Below are positions 23,101 through 36,005 of a DNA stretch of 64,000 nucleotides, one piece after another (position 1 is the first letter of the stretch; the number at the start of each line of letters is the position of its first letter). Source of the stretch: Rhexocercosporidium sp. MPI-PUGE-AT-0058 (taxonomy: Eukaryota > Ascomycota > Leotiomycetes > Helotiales); assembly GCA_020746875.1 (NCBI GenBank), contig JAGTJL010000009.1, positions 2,046,001 to 2,110,000 on the forward strand, read 5' to 3'. The notes beneath the pieces are model-generated. The model was not told the DNA's origin. It saw nothing but the letters and a program-made list of their open reading frames with translations, and did no database searches. The position numbers were made by a program, and so were the translations under genes.

Positions 23101-25137
23101 TGGCGACCATTTTTAAATGCCGTAATCAGAAAGTGTTTTCGTCTTCTCTGCGATCTCTCCCAATTCGAGAGTTTGTATACTTTATCGGACATTGCTGTTC
23201 CTATATCATAGACGGAGACGGACCCCAATCCCAAGAACTCCGATAAAATAATTAAGCGCGCTTCTCCTATTCTTATGGCGTGGTTCTATAGTTCAACCCA
23301 AACGGGCAAAGCCAAGCAGAATTCGCAGCGGTGTCATATCTTCATAGGGTGCTTCATGGGCCGCAAATTCTGGACTGACATTCTAAAGCGGCCGAATATT
23401 TAACTACTGATATATTGGAGCTGAAATGTAAGTTCATAGATACTTCAACACTACTTTAAAACAGAACTTTAGTCTTACTATCTTACCAATTTGGATAGCA
23501 AAGTTTCCATGCTGATTTAGAGGTTTGATATTCAGGATCCCAGGACATTATGTTAGGTCACACGCTGTCTCTGTCACTATACAGTGCCTTGCATCTGCAA
23601 CTCCTGCCAAGTTTCAAACCTTCTAGTCCCAAATCTCTCTTTGAAGTCTCTTTTCAAAGTCGATAAACAGAGAAACCACTTTCAAGAAGCCCAATATAAT
23701 CTCCGTTTCCAATAGACTTAGCTTCTTGTCAACTCACCATGAGCCCTCACCTAAAACTCTCAAGCTCAAACGACAATCACCTCGTATCAGCAATCACCCC
23801 CACGAAAGTTGAGAAAATTTATGTGAGCAAAATATCTGTGGAGAAATTTCTTCATTGAGTTCCACGGGAAACTTGGGAGACCTCCTGAGCCACCCATCTT
23901 GCGTTCATATTCTCTGAGTTAGGATTCGATATCGAAGACATTGACGACGAGCAGCTACCGCAATTGAATTTAGTAACGAAATCTTCAACACCAAAAGAAA
24001 AGACTCTCGGGGAGGACCATTCAAGGTAGTACTAATTTTTTCCCCCGATCAAGGAAGCACCCGAACCCCAATTGGAGGAACCCACTTCTCAACTCCTCAC
24101 CATAGAACAAAGCGGCCGGTGTGCAATTTGACTTTGCTTAGGTAAGATTCCGAGTACTTTAACGAAGCAGCAGCCCAATATTAGGAGTTTCGCACCATGA
24201 TTGTTCTTAATCAGGGCGATGATGAAAGCCTAGGATAAGAGGTGGGGAGAATAGGGGCGAGGACGCTGAGCTGGCCCATGTATGGACGAGGGTGGGGTTT
24301 CCAGGTTTCACTCGCTGGATGGAGATTGCTAATTTTGGCCTTTATCTTTGAAGGAGGTGACATGCTATGGTGAGGATGTTGGGGAAGATTAAGTTCTTGG
24401 GAGAGCAAGTTCACTGGTCGTGAGACTTGAGCGTCCTAGAGAAGACTATATATTCTCGTTCTGTTTGCTGGCTATTGGCTGGGAGACTGTTGCTCGTTGT
24501 TTCTAATGTGGTTGATTTGCAAATTTCAAAATAGTTTAGTGTGTTCGTCCGTAGAAAGAATGTAGCAGGACTTCTTTCTTTTCTTTTAGGCAAAACTCAG
24601 TAGACACTTGTAAAATGCATTTGGTGCTAGTAGATCCTAGAAGTTTTTAACGTGTGCGGAACGCTCGCAATCTCACGTACTGGAACAAGATACTGTCATT
24701 CAGATACTAAAGTTGTGTTTTATTCAATTCTACTATGTTGATGCAAACGATGGTGAGGATGCGACAGAAACGACAGCGTACATTCCGAATTCATGCGAAA
24801 GGGTCTCGTTTCAATACTGAAAAGTGTTTGTAATGTTCTTCTGCCTGTTGACACAAGCAATGTGCAAAACATCGACAACAATCGCGCCGAGTGTCGTGTT
24901 GAGGAAACTCGGGCACTGTGAGAGCAATTCACGGGTGCTTATCCCAATCACTGTTGAAGCCCAATTATTCACGAAACCTTTGGAGAGTCGGAAGTCACAC
25001 GCTCAGTAATGAATCACACCCACGGAGTTGACTCATGCTCCTTCTCCCAGTTCTACAAATCTAGGAACATACATTCTAAAATATAGCACGACCCTCCTGC
25101 AAAGTATCTCCTCGACTACCAACTATCACAATCAAAG
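23101..25137. other. AT-rich intergenic stretch
   Basis: About 2 kb with no supported gene. Only short unrelated frames are present. Composition is more AT-rich than the first 20 kb, consistent with a decaying accessory segment next to the dehydrogenase pseudogene. Confidence 0.5.
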
Positions 25138-25701
25138 ATGCAGCTCCTCACCTCCCTCGTCCTCTCCCTCACCATCACCCTTTTCTCAGCAACCGCAACA
25201 CCAACAAAACTCCACTCTCGCGGCCGGCCGTACTACTGCATTCCCAGCACACGTTTCACATTGGGCTACCAAATCTGCACCTTCGCAAGTCTGATCGATC
25301 CCTCCTATAACTCACACCTCTGGCTCTTCGACTCACAATGCGGTATCGTCGGAACAGCGTCCAACATACCTCTCTCCTCTCTACCCGCCTCATCTGGCCA
25401 GGGAAGTCACACCTACAACTTCAAATCACGCCTCCGCTACATCGCCGTTACGGATCTGAGAGATGGACAGAGTCCCGTGGTGATGAAATATGCGGGCAAG
25501 ACTTGGGGAGGGAAGAAAGAGCATTGTTGGGTGGACAATAATGGCTGGTGGGTGTGTACATTTGAGTTCAACTGCGAGGCTGTCAAGGCTATGGGCATTG
25601 AGTCGCTGACTGTGGGAGATGCTGGAGATGGGGTCCAGAACCCGCAGTTGGGTACTTTGCCTTTTGGACATGGGGAGGAGGGCATCTTGGGGGTGATCTG
25701 A
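25138..25701 (+). CDS. Small secreted cysteine-containing protein (effector-like, hypothetical)
   Basis: Intronless 187-codon gene. Residues 1-20 (MQLLTSLVLSLTITLFSATA) form a clear signal peptide, followed by a short basic stretch HSRGR that could be a Kex2-like processing site. The mature part has six cysteines (YYC, QIC, SQC, EHC, WVC, FNC), compatible with three disulfides. It is rich in Gly, Ser and aromatic residues and has no transmembrane segment after the signal. No catalytic family recognised. Small size, secretion signal, even cysteine count and a position in a gene-poor decaying region make it a candidate secreted effector, but that role is only inferred. A (GGGAT)4 tract at about 25776-25799 lies in its probable 3' UTR. 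Confidence 0.78.
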   Translation: MQLLTSLVLSLTITLFSATATPTKLHSRGRPYYCIPSTRFTLGYQICTFASLIDPSYNSHLWLFDSQCGIVGTASNIPLSSLPASSGQGSHTYNFKSRLRYIAVTDLRDGQSPVVMKYAGKTWGGKKEHCWVDNNGWWVCTFEFNCEAVKAMGIESLTVGDAGDGVQNPQLGTLPFGHGEEGILGVI

Positions 25702-26801
25702 GGGACTGAGGGTCGGGTGGGTGTTAGATAGATATTTATGGGTTTCTGCGAGAGGTTTTAGCAATGTTGTAGTGGAATGGGATGGGATGGGATGGGATGA
25801 AGCGTGGTATTGTTGTATACTTATCCGCATGAGTTCAAAATGCGAGCAGTACTTTGACACTGCTTCTGCGGCATTCTTTGCAAGCTTATGATAAACAAGT
25901 GAGATTCTCACGTGCCACTGCCAGACTGTGGGGCATATGTTACTATTATTGCTCTACATGCTATAGCTCCCCTGGTGTAGACAGAATAAAAGTTTTGACA
26001 TCCTGAACCACACCGTCCGCTGCGCAGAAGCTGCATTGCATAGACACAATGTCTAGAACTATAACTAGAACTAAGCAAGAAGACTCACCATGATTTTCCA
26101 TTGATTGATAGTCTGAATAGGTATCTAATGCGGCCAATGAGTCATGCAGTTTTGTGTCGTTGGGGGGCAGTCAGTAAAGTGTCAATTAATTAACCGAGAT
26201 ATTCACAACCCTCTATATTATCCAGCGAAATAGTGCAATTCTATTCCAGATCAACCGAAAAGCCCTGGTGGCCAAGCTGCAAAGCTGTCGAACTTCTGCA
26301 ATTATGCGATTACCATGGAAGTGATAACTTTGATGTTCACCCTCGATGTTTGGAAGTTTCGCTTGTTTGAGCCGAAAAAGATCTTTCATTCATGAAAAAG
26401 TCCTGATTCAACATCAGTTACAATCGCTACCAAATTCTCTGTGTCTTGGGTTCAATTCCCATATCCAATAGGCTCAATTCCTATGGTACTGAAAGTTCAA
26501 GCTAGCTTGTCACTTTCTATAAGGCAAAAAGATTTTAATCTTTTTGCCGCTTTGTTGGAGCTCGCTTACGGTCTGTTTTGTTTTTGTTTGGGACCTACAG
26601 TGATCACCGAGAATGTTGCGATTGGCGAGCTTTCGCATAACTTCCCGGTTGGAGGTTAGGAAGTCTCTTCTCAATAATTCAGAAGACTCTGTTTACGTTC
26701 TGGACATTTTAAATTTGATCGTCTTCTAATATTCAAGGGTATCTGTACATGCGCCTCCCACAAAAGAATAACGCCACCTGACTGCACGCTCGTCAGACCT
26801 A
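25702..26801. other. Intergenic, no gene seen
   Basis: Contains the 3' region of the secreted-protein gene and AT-rich sequence. A GGTTCAATTCC match at about 26449 resembles a tRNA B-box but has no matching A-box or acceptor stem. Confidence 0.5.
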
Positions 26802-27820
26802 TCAATTCTTTTGACTCAGAAGGTGGATTCCCGTGAGCGTTCCAGGGCCGTCTCCGTGCGTTTTATCCCACTTAGTCTCCACATCTTTCCTCACTTTTAT
26901 GCCAGCAAGAGCACCAGAAGTAGCCGCACCTCCAAGTGCCAAAATACCACCACCGAGAGCCGCCGTGATAGCTAAGGGAGGACATAAGACCGCGATCCCC
27001 GCGTATCCAATACTCCCCAGCAGCTCACCTCCCAGCCCCCCAGCAACAGCTGCCGGACCGCCTGCCATGGTCGCCAAGCCCGTGGACCAAAAAGTCCTCC
27101 TCCACCCGCTCGGCTCAGCATTATCAACCGCAACATTGGTGACGCGGAAGAATGTCCCCTCCCTGGCATGGGGAACGTTGACGTGAATATATGGCTTTCC
27201 GCTGTGGTGTAACTCACCCTCGATCTGTAACGGGTACAGAATAGGTGACAGGACTAGCTCCCCAGGAACGAAGAAGAGGTGGACAGATGGTACGATGATG
27301 TGAATCCGCGGCTTTGGACCAACAGCGCGTCTGAAATCGTGCAGGAAGAGGCCCATGATAGCGATGTCGTCAAACAGGCCACACAAGCTAGGTAGTGGTT
27401 CAGCCTTCAGCAGTTTCCTAAACGCAGCATGCCAATCGGTTCCCGGTGTGTAGACGAAGATGAATGTTGGAATCCTTCGATCGAGTGCTTGCTGCTCGGC
27501 CCGCATCGATACGAGGTCGTGAACATGGCGGGGAAAGAATTCAATCTTCTGGCTCTGGTGATTTGCCAGTGCATCGACCCCGTTGCTTATGTTCTCGATA
27601 TCTTTCTGGATCCTCCCACCGAACTGCAGCAAAGCTTTTTGGGCCTGGATCCCGCTGAGGGTATTGATGACGGTACAGGTTCCGGTGGCGATGTTGGCGA
27701 AAGAGAGAGTGAACGTGAAAACTTTGAGGGCGTTAGAACTCCTCTAGTTGGCTCAATGAGGGATTTGAGTTGAGCGGCTGTGTCGAGGGCGGGCGCAATT
27801 TTAGACAGTGTCTCTCCCAT
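26802..27820 (-). CDS. Conserved hypothetical protein with glycine-rich hydrophobic segment; probable frameshift
   Basis: The start codon at 27820-27818 (MGETLSKIAPALDTAAQLKSL) lies about 130 nt downstream of a TATATAAGG box. The long 3' frame reads from about NALKVFTFTLSFANIATG through QKALLQFGGRIQKDIENISNGVDAL to a TGA at 26804-26802. The two frames differ by one base near 27735-27750, and no GT...AG intron joins them in phase, so either an indel or a sequencing error is present. The C-terminal half has a Gly/Ala-rich hydrophobic run (PAAVAGGLGGELLGSIGY ... LGGGILALGGAATSGALAG) reminiscent of glycine-zipper membrane insertion segments. I do not recognise the family, though the even conserved-looking composition suggests a fungal uncharacterised protein. 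Confidence 0.6.
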
Positions 27821-27951
27821 AGTTAAATCGGGATCTTTTGGGCAGAGGAGAGGTTTCGTAAGCGTAAAGGTATGATCGGTGATATGAAGTACGACTGATC
27901 GATAATGACTTGAATGACTTTGACATGTTGACGAAGAATCAAAGCCGTCCT

Positions 27952-27960
27952 CCTTATATA
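27952..27960 (-). promoter_or_regulatory. TATA box for the 26.8-27.8 kb gene
   Basis: TATATAAGG on the minus strand, about 130 bases upstream of the proposed start codon. Confidence 0.4.
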
Positions 27961-29368
27961 TTAAGTGTATTGTCAGTACTAGTTCAAATACACTACATTC
28001 AATAGCTCCTTCAATTTCATGTTCAAAATAGACTCTGGCATCATCAACATGTATTTCAGTCTCAAAGGGTGGAGGCTTCAAGGTTTCTGTTAGATGAGCC
28101 GCAGCTTGGGGACAGACTGTATGCGCGCAGAGCACGTATGTGGAGGCTGGGCACAGCTGTGTAGAGGCTGCGAAGTGATTCTATCTGGCTTCATAGAACC
28201 TCGTCCACTTTCATACCAGAAGTTGCACTTCAAAGAAGCATAAACCAATGAGAATCAATTGAAAATGTTGGTGGCTTGGGATTTCGGATCCACTTCCGCA
28301 CCTTTTGCACCATGCTCAGCCGCTTTGTCTCACACTGGTGCTTTTGTTTTGCTGAATTAAGCGAGGACGCTGATAGTAGTAGGCATGATGAGATTAAGCC
28401 TTGAGCTGGCCAACGATGCCTTGGAGCTCATTTCACTGATCGGAGGGGTTACATAGACGGATGAATCCAAGCTAATACTAGACTCTTGTTTCTTGAGATG
28501 TCGTATGCCGGCTTTGGGACATTCCCAAGTTGCGATGATGAACCTGCTGATGCACTCTTACACCAAGCAAATCAGAAGCTACTCACACCCAGTCCCCCTC
28601 CCCGCCCCCGGGAGGGAAATTCGACACGTAGAACATCCACATCACTGCTCAAACCTCTCAAATTGACTCTTACAACCATTCCAAACTCCTTTCCTAAAAC
28701 CCCCACAATAAGCCCAAAGCACCCATTCCCAACCCAGATGGGCCAATTCCAAACCATCCACCTTGTTCTCCCTTGCTCAAAATCGGCCTGAGAGTCAACA
28801 CGTAAAACAACTCATGTCAAAATCCAATCCACCCAAGCCAGTTTCCGTAATCCCCTGATATCTTGGAGACTGTGGAGCAGCTTGACGTGGTTCAAGAAGA
28901 CTACACCAGATATTTAGTTCTATGTCAAGTTCACTTACATACTGATAACCCAGCCCTTCAACGACAAGTATTCATGATTCGGAGTAGAGTCTTGGGTTTC
29001 AAGGTATAGTAAGTTCGTAAGCGATAGATTTAGAACACACAAGCTCCACTGGCGGCGAGATTGATCGTATGGCCACTACATAAGGCTTCGTAATACCGGA
29101 GCCCCCCAAATCCCCCGTGATAGGAGGGAATTTCAAGTCTGGAATAAAGATAGTTACAAGCTCACTGGTTCTTGAAGCCATGTATATCTGAAGTTAATAC
29201 TTGGGTTTGAATATTCGGATCTGATACGCTGAGACATGCGGAGTAGGGAAACTGGTCGCAACATTCAAGCCTGCCTGGGTAATGCTTTGAAATTTTCATT
29301 GTCGAGTTATGAATGACTGAATCCGTCCTAGAAGACATATGACATCCAACTCATGCGTAGCTGCCGGA
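27961..29368. other. Intergenic, no gene supported
   Basis: Short frames only (for example 28486-28791 plus and 28999-29181 minus), without domains or splice partners that I can support. Confidence 0.45.
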
Positions 29369-29719
29369 TCATGAAGGAACCCTCGCCCTCCACTCCGGTT
29401 GCAACAGCCCCGAGTTCAGCCTCTTGGCTTCAAAATTCTCCTCTGTCAGCTCAAAATGCTCACCATGACCTGGCATCCACCGACTATCCACCACAAGGAT
29501 CTCGGGTATGCAATCATCTGCGGTGTCATGATACGAATGTACAAGCACATGTTTTTTTATGCCTCGTTCTAGGCTTGGTATTGTTGGGCCATATTCAGGT
29601 GGACTGTCAGATGACACATGCTGCTGGCGGTACTCGTGAAAGATGACCAATTTTTGCAGATCCCCAAACTCCCTTGGAGCGACACTCCAGGAAATCCATC
29701 CCTTTGCAAAATAATTCAT
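29369..29719 (-). pseudogene. Displaced 3' part of the 2EXR-like gene
   Basis: This frame overlaps the end of the 29607-30383 frame. It reads FGDLQKLVIFHEY and a hydrophilic tail ending ARVPS, matching the order expected after the FYIYPHHDTLVFG core. It stays open upstream to about 29790, where it meets the first frame at +1. I read the pair as one gene split by an indel. Confidence 0.45.
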
Positions 29720-30383
29720 GCAGTCGCAATTGGCTGAATGAGTATCGCCGGCTTTCAGTCCAGGGCGCAGTGCAACTAGTTGACTTTATCAAGCGAAGAA
29801 CGACCTGCGAATTTAGCAGGTAGATCAGTTCATGATATCCGCTTCCGTAAAGTCCTACACGATCACTTAGTGGATCTAAGTAGAACCCCCAATTGCCATT
29901 TCCTTCAGTTCCGAAATCCTGAACAGGACCGAAGACAAGGGTATCGTGGTGCGGGTATATGTAGAATGGTTTCAAATAACGTTCTCTATTGCTCCAGCTT
30001 TCTGGATGGTCCAACAGAACGTAATACTTCAATGCTTCCGTTCGACTCAATTTGCAGATGAACAGTGGCATCGGACTATGAGCATTCGTCCCAAAAACCC
30101 TTCGATTTCCGACTTTGAAATGTAAATGGATAAAGCGGTGTTGATCGGTATAGAACCGCAGAACTTTCTCGAAAACGAGGTCTTTCAATTCGGTAGCGAA
30201 GCCAGGATCAGCGAAACAACAAGGATGCGTTTTTGCAGCTTCGGGAGTATGCAGGTGATGGTTGCGACATAAGGGTGGTATGAATGGTGGCGAGCCCGGA
30301 GCTGGAGGTGGCGAGGTTGAAGTTGGAGTTGGGTATGAGGAAGTATCCTTCACCGAGCCCGATGGTTCAGGAGGAATGTCCAT
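29607..30383 (-). CDS. 2EXR-like domain protein, probably frameshifted near its 3' end
   Basis: 258-codon frame. The first ~50 residues are Pro/Ser-rich with a basic/His patch. The core resembles the fungal 2EXR family: a LCRNHHLHTP lead, ATELKDLVFEKVLRF, a PLFICKLSRTEALKYYVLL helix ('crucial EALKYY' region) and the PFYIYPHHDTLVFG strand typical of the domain. After about 29790 a different frame (29369-29719 minus, extendable upstream to about 29790) gives more domain-like sequence (REFGDLQKLVIFHEYR...). This suggests a one-base indel in the gene or in the assembly. Role of 2EXR proteins is unknown. Confidence 0.6.
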   Translation of the reverse strand: MDIPPEPSGSVKDTSSYPTPTSTSPPPAPGSPPFIPPLCRNHHLHTPEAAKTHPCCFADPGFATELKDLVFEKVLRFYTDQHRFIHLHFKVGNRRVFGTNAHSPMPLFICKLSRTEALKYYVLLDHPESWSNRERYLKPFYIYPHHDTLVFGPVQDFGTEGNGNWGFYLDPLSDRVGLYGSGYHELIYLLNSQVVLRLIKSTSCTAPWTESRRYSFSQLRLHELFCKGMDFLECRSKGVWGSAKIGHLSRVPPAACVI

Positions 30384-31099
30384 GGTGTTGTGATGGATAA
30401 TATTGCAGCAATATTTTGTAATGAATGAATGTTAGAGCGGGAGTGAGCTTTGGACACCTTGAGGCAAGCTAGGGTCGGGTTATGAAGGAGGAATGTTCGA
30501 AGGAGGAGACTCAGAAGACAAATAAGGAAGGAGATACGTACGAAGGGAAGTTGCAAATGGGCAGACCGCTTCAGTACTGCAAAATCCAACAACCCAAACG
30601 CGAGGGATTCTAGGTCTGATTGAAAGTGAATAGCTGATAAAAGCACTCGCGTGGATGACTTTCAATACTTATTCAACAAATCTCAGCCTCGTTCACCCAC
30701 ACATCCCGCCTTCTCGCCATAGGTTTCTTCATCTTCCTACCTCTTCTCCTTACCTCTTCTACTCTTCTCCTCTCACCTTTCAGAATGTGAACAAACGTAC
30801 TAATACACTCTACATCAGCATAGACGACCTGACTGATGGCAACTTCTACCGGAGACAGGCCGAGAGATTCAGAGGTAAGGATTTGAACGCAAGTTCACTT
30901 CTGAAGCACTCCTCTCACCTTGCATCTTTCACCTTGTATCTTCATCTTCCATTCTCATTCTCATTTCTCCATAGAAAGTTCTCTCGTGCTTTAACACCCG
31001 GTAAAACAATAGCGCGGATCAACCTTAGGTCCCGTCGACCTCTCCGAAATCGTCGCCTTAGAAAGATGACCCCCAACCCCCCCCTCCGAGACTGTCAAC
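30384..31099. other. Intergenic between divergent genes
   Basis: Pyrimidine-rich on the plus strand around 30680-30780 and 30900-30980, like a 5' leader for the small plus-strand frame downstream. No protein-like frame. Confidence 0.45.
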
Positions 31100-31405
31100 A
31101 TGTCGGATTCGGACTTCAGTTTCTACAGCGACGTCCGAGGCGAACCGGAAAAGGTACCTGGGAAGCCGGAGCCAGAGAAAACTCGAACCGAGTCGGAGGT
31201 ACTACATCGCGATGAGGAATTGGCGGAATTACAAATGCAGTTGTATAGGCAGCGTGTTCGTGGATCTGGTGATAGGGACATGAAAGATGTGACAAGAGTG
31301 GTAGCTGGAGTGGAGGGATTGGGTTTGGAACACAATGTAGTTGCAGAACCGGCTGGAGGTGAGGAGATTTATCTGATCTGCTATGGTATGGATTTTGAAG
31401 ATTAA
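31100..31405 (+). CDS. Small acidic hypothetical protein
   Basis: 101 codons starting MSDSDFSFYSDVRGEPEKV and ending YGMDFED. It is hydrophilic with a predicted helix (HRDEELAELQMQLYRQRVRG). No signal peptide, membrane segment or known domain. The start lies in a good ATG context after a C/T-rich leader. It may be a real short gene or the first exon of something longer. Confidence 0.35.
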   Translation: MSDSDFSFYSDVRGEPEKVPGKPEPEKTRTESEVLHRDEELAELQMQLYRQRVRGSGDRDMKDVTRVVAGVEGLGLEHNVVAEPAGGEEIYLICYGMDFED

Positions 31406-31929
31406 GAATTCATGGCACATTTCTGCTACGCATCGGTTCTGATTAATGTACAATATCATCCGACACGCTTCCTCCAACAATCGTGCCCAGCAAGATGTCA
31501 AAGCCGTGATAAGCAGCCACATACCAAAGTGACCATCCTCCGTCAACGACAGGGAGCAAAAGCAAGGCAAAAATCAAGAATAAAGAAAATCGTTGGCCCC
31601 ATCTTTGTTTCTCTTGGAGCCATGGCCGTGAATCGGACTCGTTCTAAGTTTATCCTCCAGCGCCAGAGCAAGAAAGCCAAAAAAAGTATCGCAATGTGAC
31701 AAAGGAGAGATGCCGCCCAGTTTTGGAGAGTGCTGTAGACCTGTATGTTTTTTTTGTGGTAATGCCCGAGAACGCCGACAAAAGAAAAGTGAAAGAGAGC
31801 CAGGAAGACGTGAAGTATACAGGGTATCGAAGATGTATCAAAGACTGTTCGCAAAGGTGTGTAGGAAATTATCGCATGTTGGCGCCACTTATTGTGACGA
31901 GGCCCGAGAGGATTGCGGAGTAGCAGACC
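31406..31929. other. Intergenic / 3' UTR of C2H2 gene
   Basis: No supported gene. Frames on both strands overlap without family likeness. Confidence 0.45.
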
Positions 31930-33356
<1,427 letters not shown>

Positions 33357-33868
33357 AATGAATGTGGAATGCTGAGATTGAGATGGAGGAAACGCGGTGG
33401 ATGGTGACGGTTATAGAGAGTCGGGGACGCTTGGATCAGGTGTTCATCCAACTGTTCAGGTCAGATTCGGGAATCTGTTGTTCTGTCTTGGATCTAATGC
33501 CTTGTCTCGGGAAAACGAGCCTTCGGAAGGATATCCGCAGTGCTGCGCTGGACTCTACTCGCCACAATTGATGTGATCAAACACAGCTCGGCAATAAGAT
33601 AGCGGACGTGCAGCGAATAACGTGATAGAAAGTGGTCTCGTGGTGAATGGAACGAGTCTGTATCAGAGAAGCAGCGCTGCAATGAAGGGTAAAACAAATC
33701 TGAGTGGAAGTGATGTTAGCATGATACATATGGGATACATAGACACAAAATCAAAAGGCGGCGAAGGGATCTTGAGCAACGTGGTGGTTGCGGGCTGCTG
33801 GTGGCATACACACCGCCAATTCGCGAGTGGGTGGGAAAAGTACAAGTCAAGAAGAGAAGTGGAGAGAG

Positions 33869-33887
33869 TGCGCGCGCGCGTGTGTGT
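33869..33887. repeat. Alternating CG/TG tract
   Basis: (GC)n followed by (GT)n alternating purine-pyrimidine sequence, a potential Z-DNA former, about 0.5 kb upstream of the C2H2 start. Confidence 0.7.
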
Positions 33888-35201
33888 AAACATGCATCAA
33901 TCCGAACATGCTTACCTTGTCGTAGATGACAGAGCCAGGCCAGATGGGCGTTAGGCCGATATTTCCGAGCTTCTTGATATCCGTCAATGCGGATGCTGGG
34001 TTCGTGGGGTGCGGGAATGTCAAGGACGCACGGGCACCGAGCCGCCGGTTAAAATTGGCTGGGCTGGGCGTGGGTTGGTTTGTTTGCCTTGCCAGGACAA
34101 CTTATGAGACCCTGAGTTTCTTCCTGAGAGCTTTGTCGCTGAAAGGCGGTGTTGTTCGAGTCTGAGGTCGAGAGTCGTGAGGGCACAAAAATAGTGGTGC
34201 TGGAGGTGAATCCCTGCTGCCAATGGAATATGGGACAGGACGGAGTATGGGCAACGAGCAGGCGGACGTTGAGTTGTGTTACGGCTGGCTCTCTTTGCGG
34301 CCTGTGTCTTTCTTTCAGGTCTGGCACTGGCACGGTATGCTGCAGCGTCTGAGGCACGCACCAGAGGTTCGTCCTTGAGATGTGAGCTGTCAAGCTGGAA
34401 AAGTCGACAGAATGTGGAGGCCGAGACGAGAACAAAGATCCGACGTGTGCGTGAATGCGCGTGTGTGGCCCAATGTTTCCTAAACTGTTCTTCTTATTCG
34501 AAACCAGATCCTCTCGAGATCGAGACCGGAGTTCAGCCAGTTGCGCCTGCCAGACTGAGCTGGATGGTGGTTTCAGTGCCGAGGAAGATCTCAGCGTCAG
34601 GTTCCAATTGCCAATAGCCTGCCCGACAGATTCTTTGTTTAGTCCTAGGATCGGGAGTGGTATTGAGGTCTTGGTCGCGGTCGAGGCGCGGAGGGCTTTG
34701 ACAGCAGCTGTGAATGCGGTTGATGGCGGAAGAGTTCGAAGAAGACGGAAAATCTAGTACAGGTTAGCAGTCTTCCATGAGAAGTGGATTTCACGGAGCG
34801 GAAGTAGAACTTGCAGTGAATGGTGATGGTGATTAGATTCCAGGTCCAAATTGACGTTGGGAACGAAGTTGGAGTTTGGGGTGGCACGAAGGATGGGATG
34901 CCTCGGAACGGTGCTGCAGGTGCGTGCAAGGGAGCGAGCGGTATGGACACAGTAGAAACGTAGAGAGGTCTCAGGCGTCAAAGGGAGGATTGCAGTTGGG
35001 ATAATTAGGATCCGGATCGCAGAGAGGTGATTCTGTCTGAGTTTGTCTTCTCTTTCTCTTTCCTTGCTTTGCCTTATCTTTTTTCTTGTGAAGACAGCCA
35101 GCGATATGCTTGGAAAGAACTGGTATTTGAAGAAGGGTAGGTGTTCAGAAGATGAAGCGTGGTGAACAAGAAGGGGGAGGAATGTTTGGGTTTAAGATAG
35201 G

Positions 35202-35255
35202 ATCGGTCGTTCGGTCGGTCGTTCGGTCGGTCGGTAGGTAGGTAGGTAGGTAGGT
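35202..35255. repeat. (CGGT)n / (AGGT)n microsatellite
   Basis: Tetranucleotide repeats TCGG/GGTC passing into GGTA x5, about 1.8 kb upstream of the C2H2 start. Confidence 0.85.
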
Positions 35256-35366
35256 CAAGGAAGGTTGAGGTAGTGGTGGTGGAGGAGGAGGTGGTGATGG
35301 AGGTGGAATTTTCGGTCGCTGGGCTGCAGGGCGAGCGAAGGTGCTTGCTTGCTTCTTTACTAGACT

Positions 35367-35400
35367 GGTGGTGGATGGTGGATGGTGGATGGATGGATGG
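35367..35400. repeat. (GGTGGAT)n / (GGAT)n repeat
   Basis: Short tandem array directly before the G-rich tract. Confidence 0.75.
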
Positions 35401-35537
35401 CGGTGGTCATCGCTTCCATGTTATCCTCAGTCCCAAGTCCCCAGTCCCCCCAGTGCAGCACAGTACAGTGCAGTGCAGTGCAGTAGTGACCCCGGTTGGG
35501 CTAAGTTCCTTCTTACAGTTGCGGCAGGGGCACGCCA

Positions 35538-35591
35538 GGGAGGGGGGAGGGGAGGGGAGGGGAGGGGAGAAGGGAAGGGAAGGGAAGGGAG
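35538..35591 (+). repeat. G-rich tract, G-quadruplex-like
   Basis: About 50 bases of GGGG/GGGA blocks (GGGGAGGGGAGGGGAGGGG then GGGAA repeats) meet the four-run G3+ pattern with 1-2 nt loops on the plus strand. It lies on the template strand for transcription toward the C2H2 gene. Confidence 0.75.
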
Positions 35592-35985
35592 CCACAGCAG
35601 AGACAGGGGGAGGGGAGGAGGAAGTGGGACGATGATGCCTGCTAGCTCCTACTACTTCTTGTAAGTAAGTACTGAGCCTGGTATTGGTTGGTACTGGCAC
35701 TGGCTTCTGGCTCTGCGCTAGGCGTGGGGATAGATGGATGGATCGATGGGCACAAGTGAGTGAGTGAGTGAGGTCAGTGAACCGCAACGCAACGCCATGC
35801 AAGAAGTACCTACCTAGTACTAGTGGGCAGGTCCATGAGAGTGCCATTGAGCAAAATGCATGGTGGATGAGGTGCAAGTGCAAGCCCGTGCCTTCTGATC
35901 CATCAATTCAATTATTATTATGATGATTATTATTAGTAGTGGTAGTAGTAGTCCGGTTCCAGTAGTGCATTCGAACTCGCTGCGT

Positions 35986-36005
35986 CAAACCAAACCAAAC
36001 CAAAC
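35986..36005. repeat. (CAAAC)4
   Basis: Perfect pentamer repeat in the gene-free region. Confidence 0.8.

Noticed and set aside
26440..26470. B-box-like GGTTCAATTCC, possible tRNA
   Set aside because: No A-box or acceptor stem at the right spacing.
28486..28791. 101-codon plus-strand frame
   Set aside because: Low-complexity Pro/Thr-rich sequence without conserved features.
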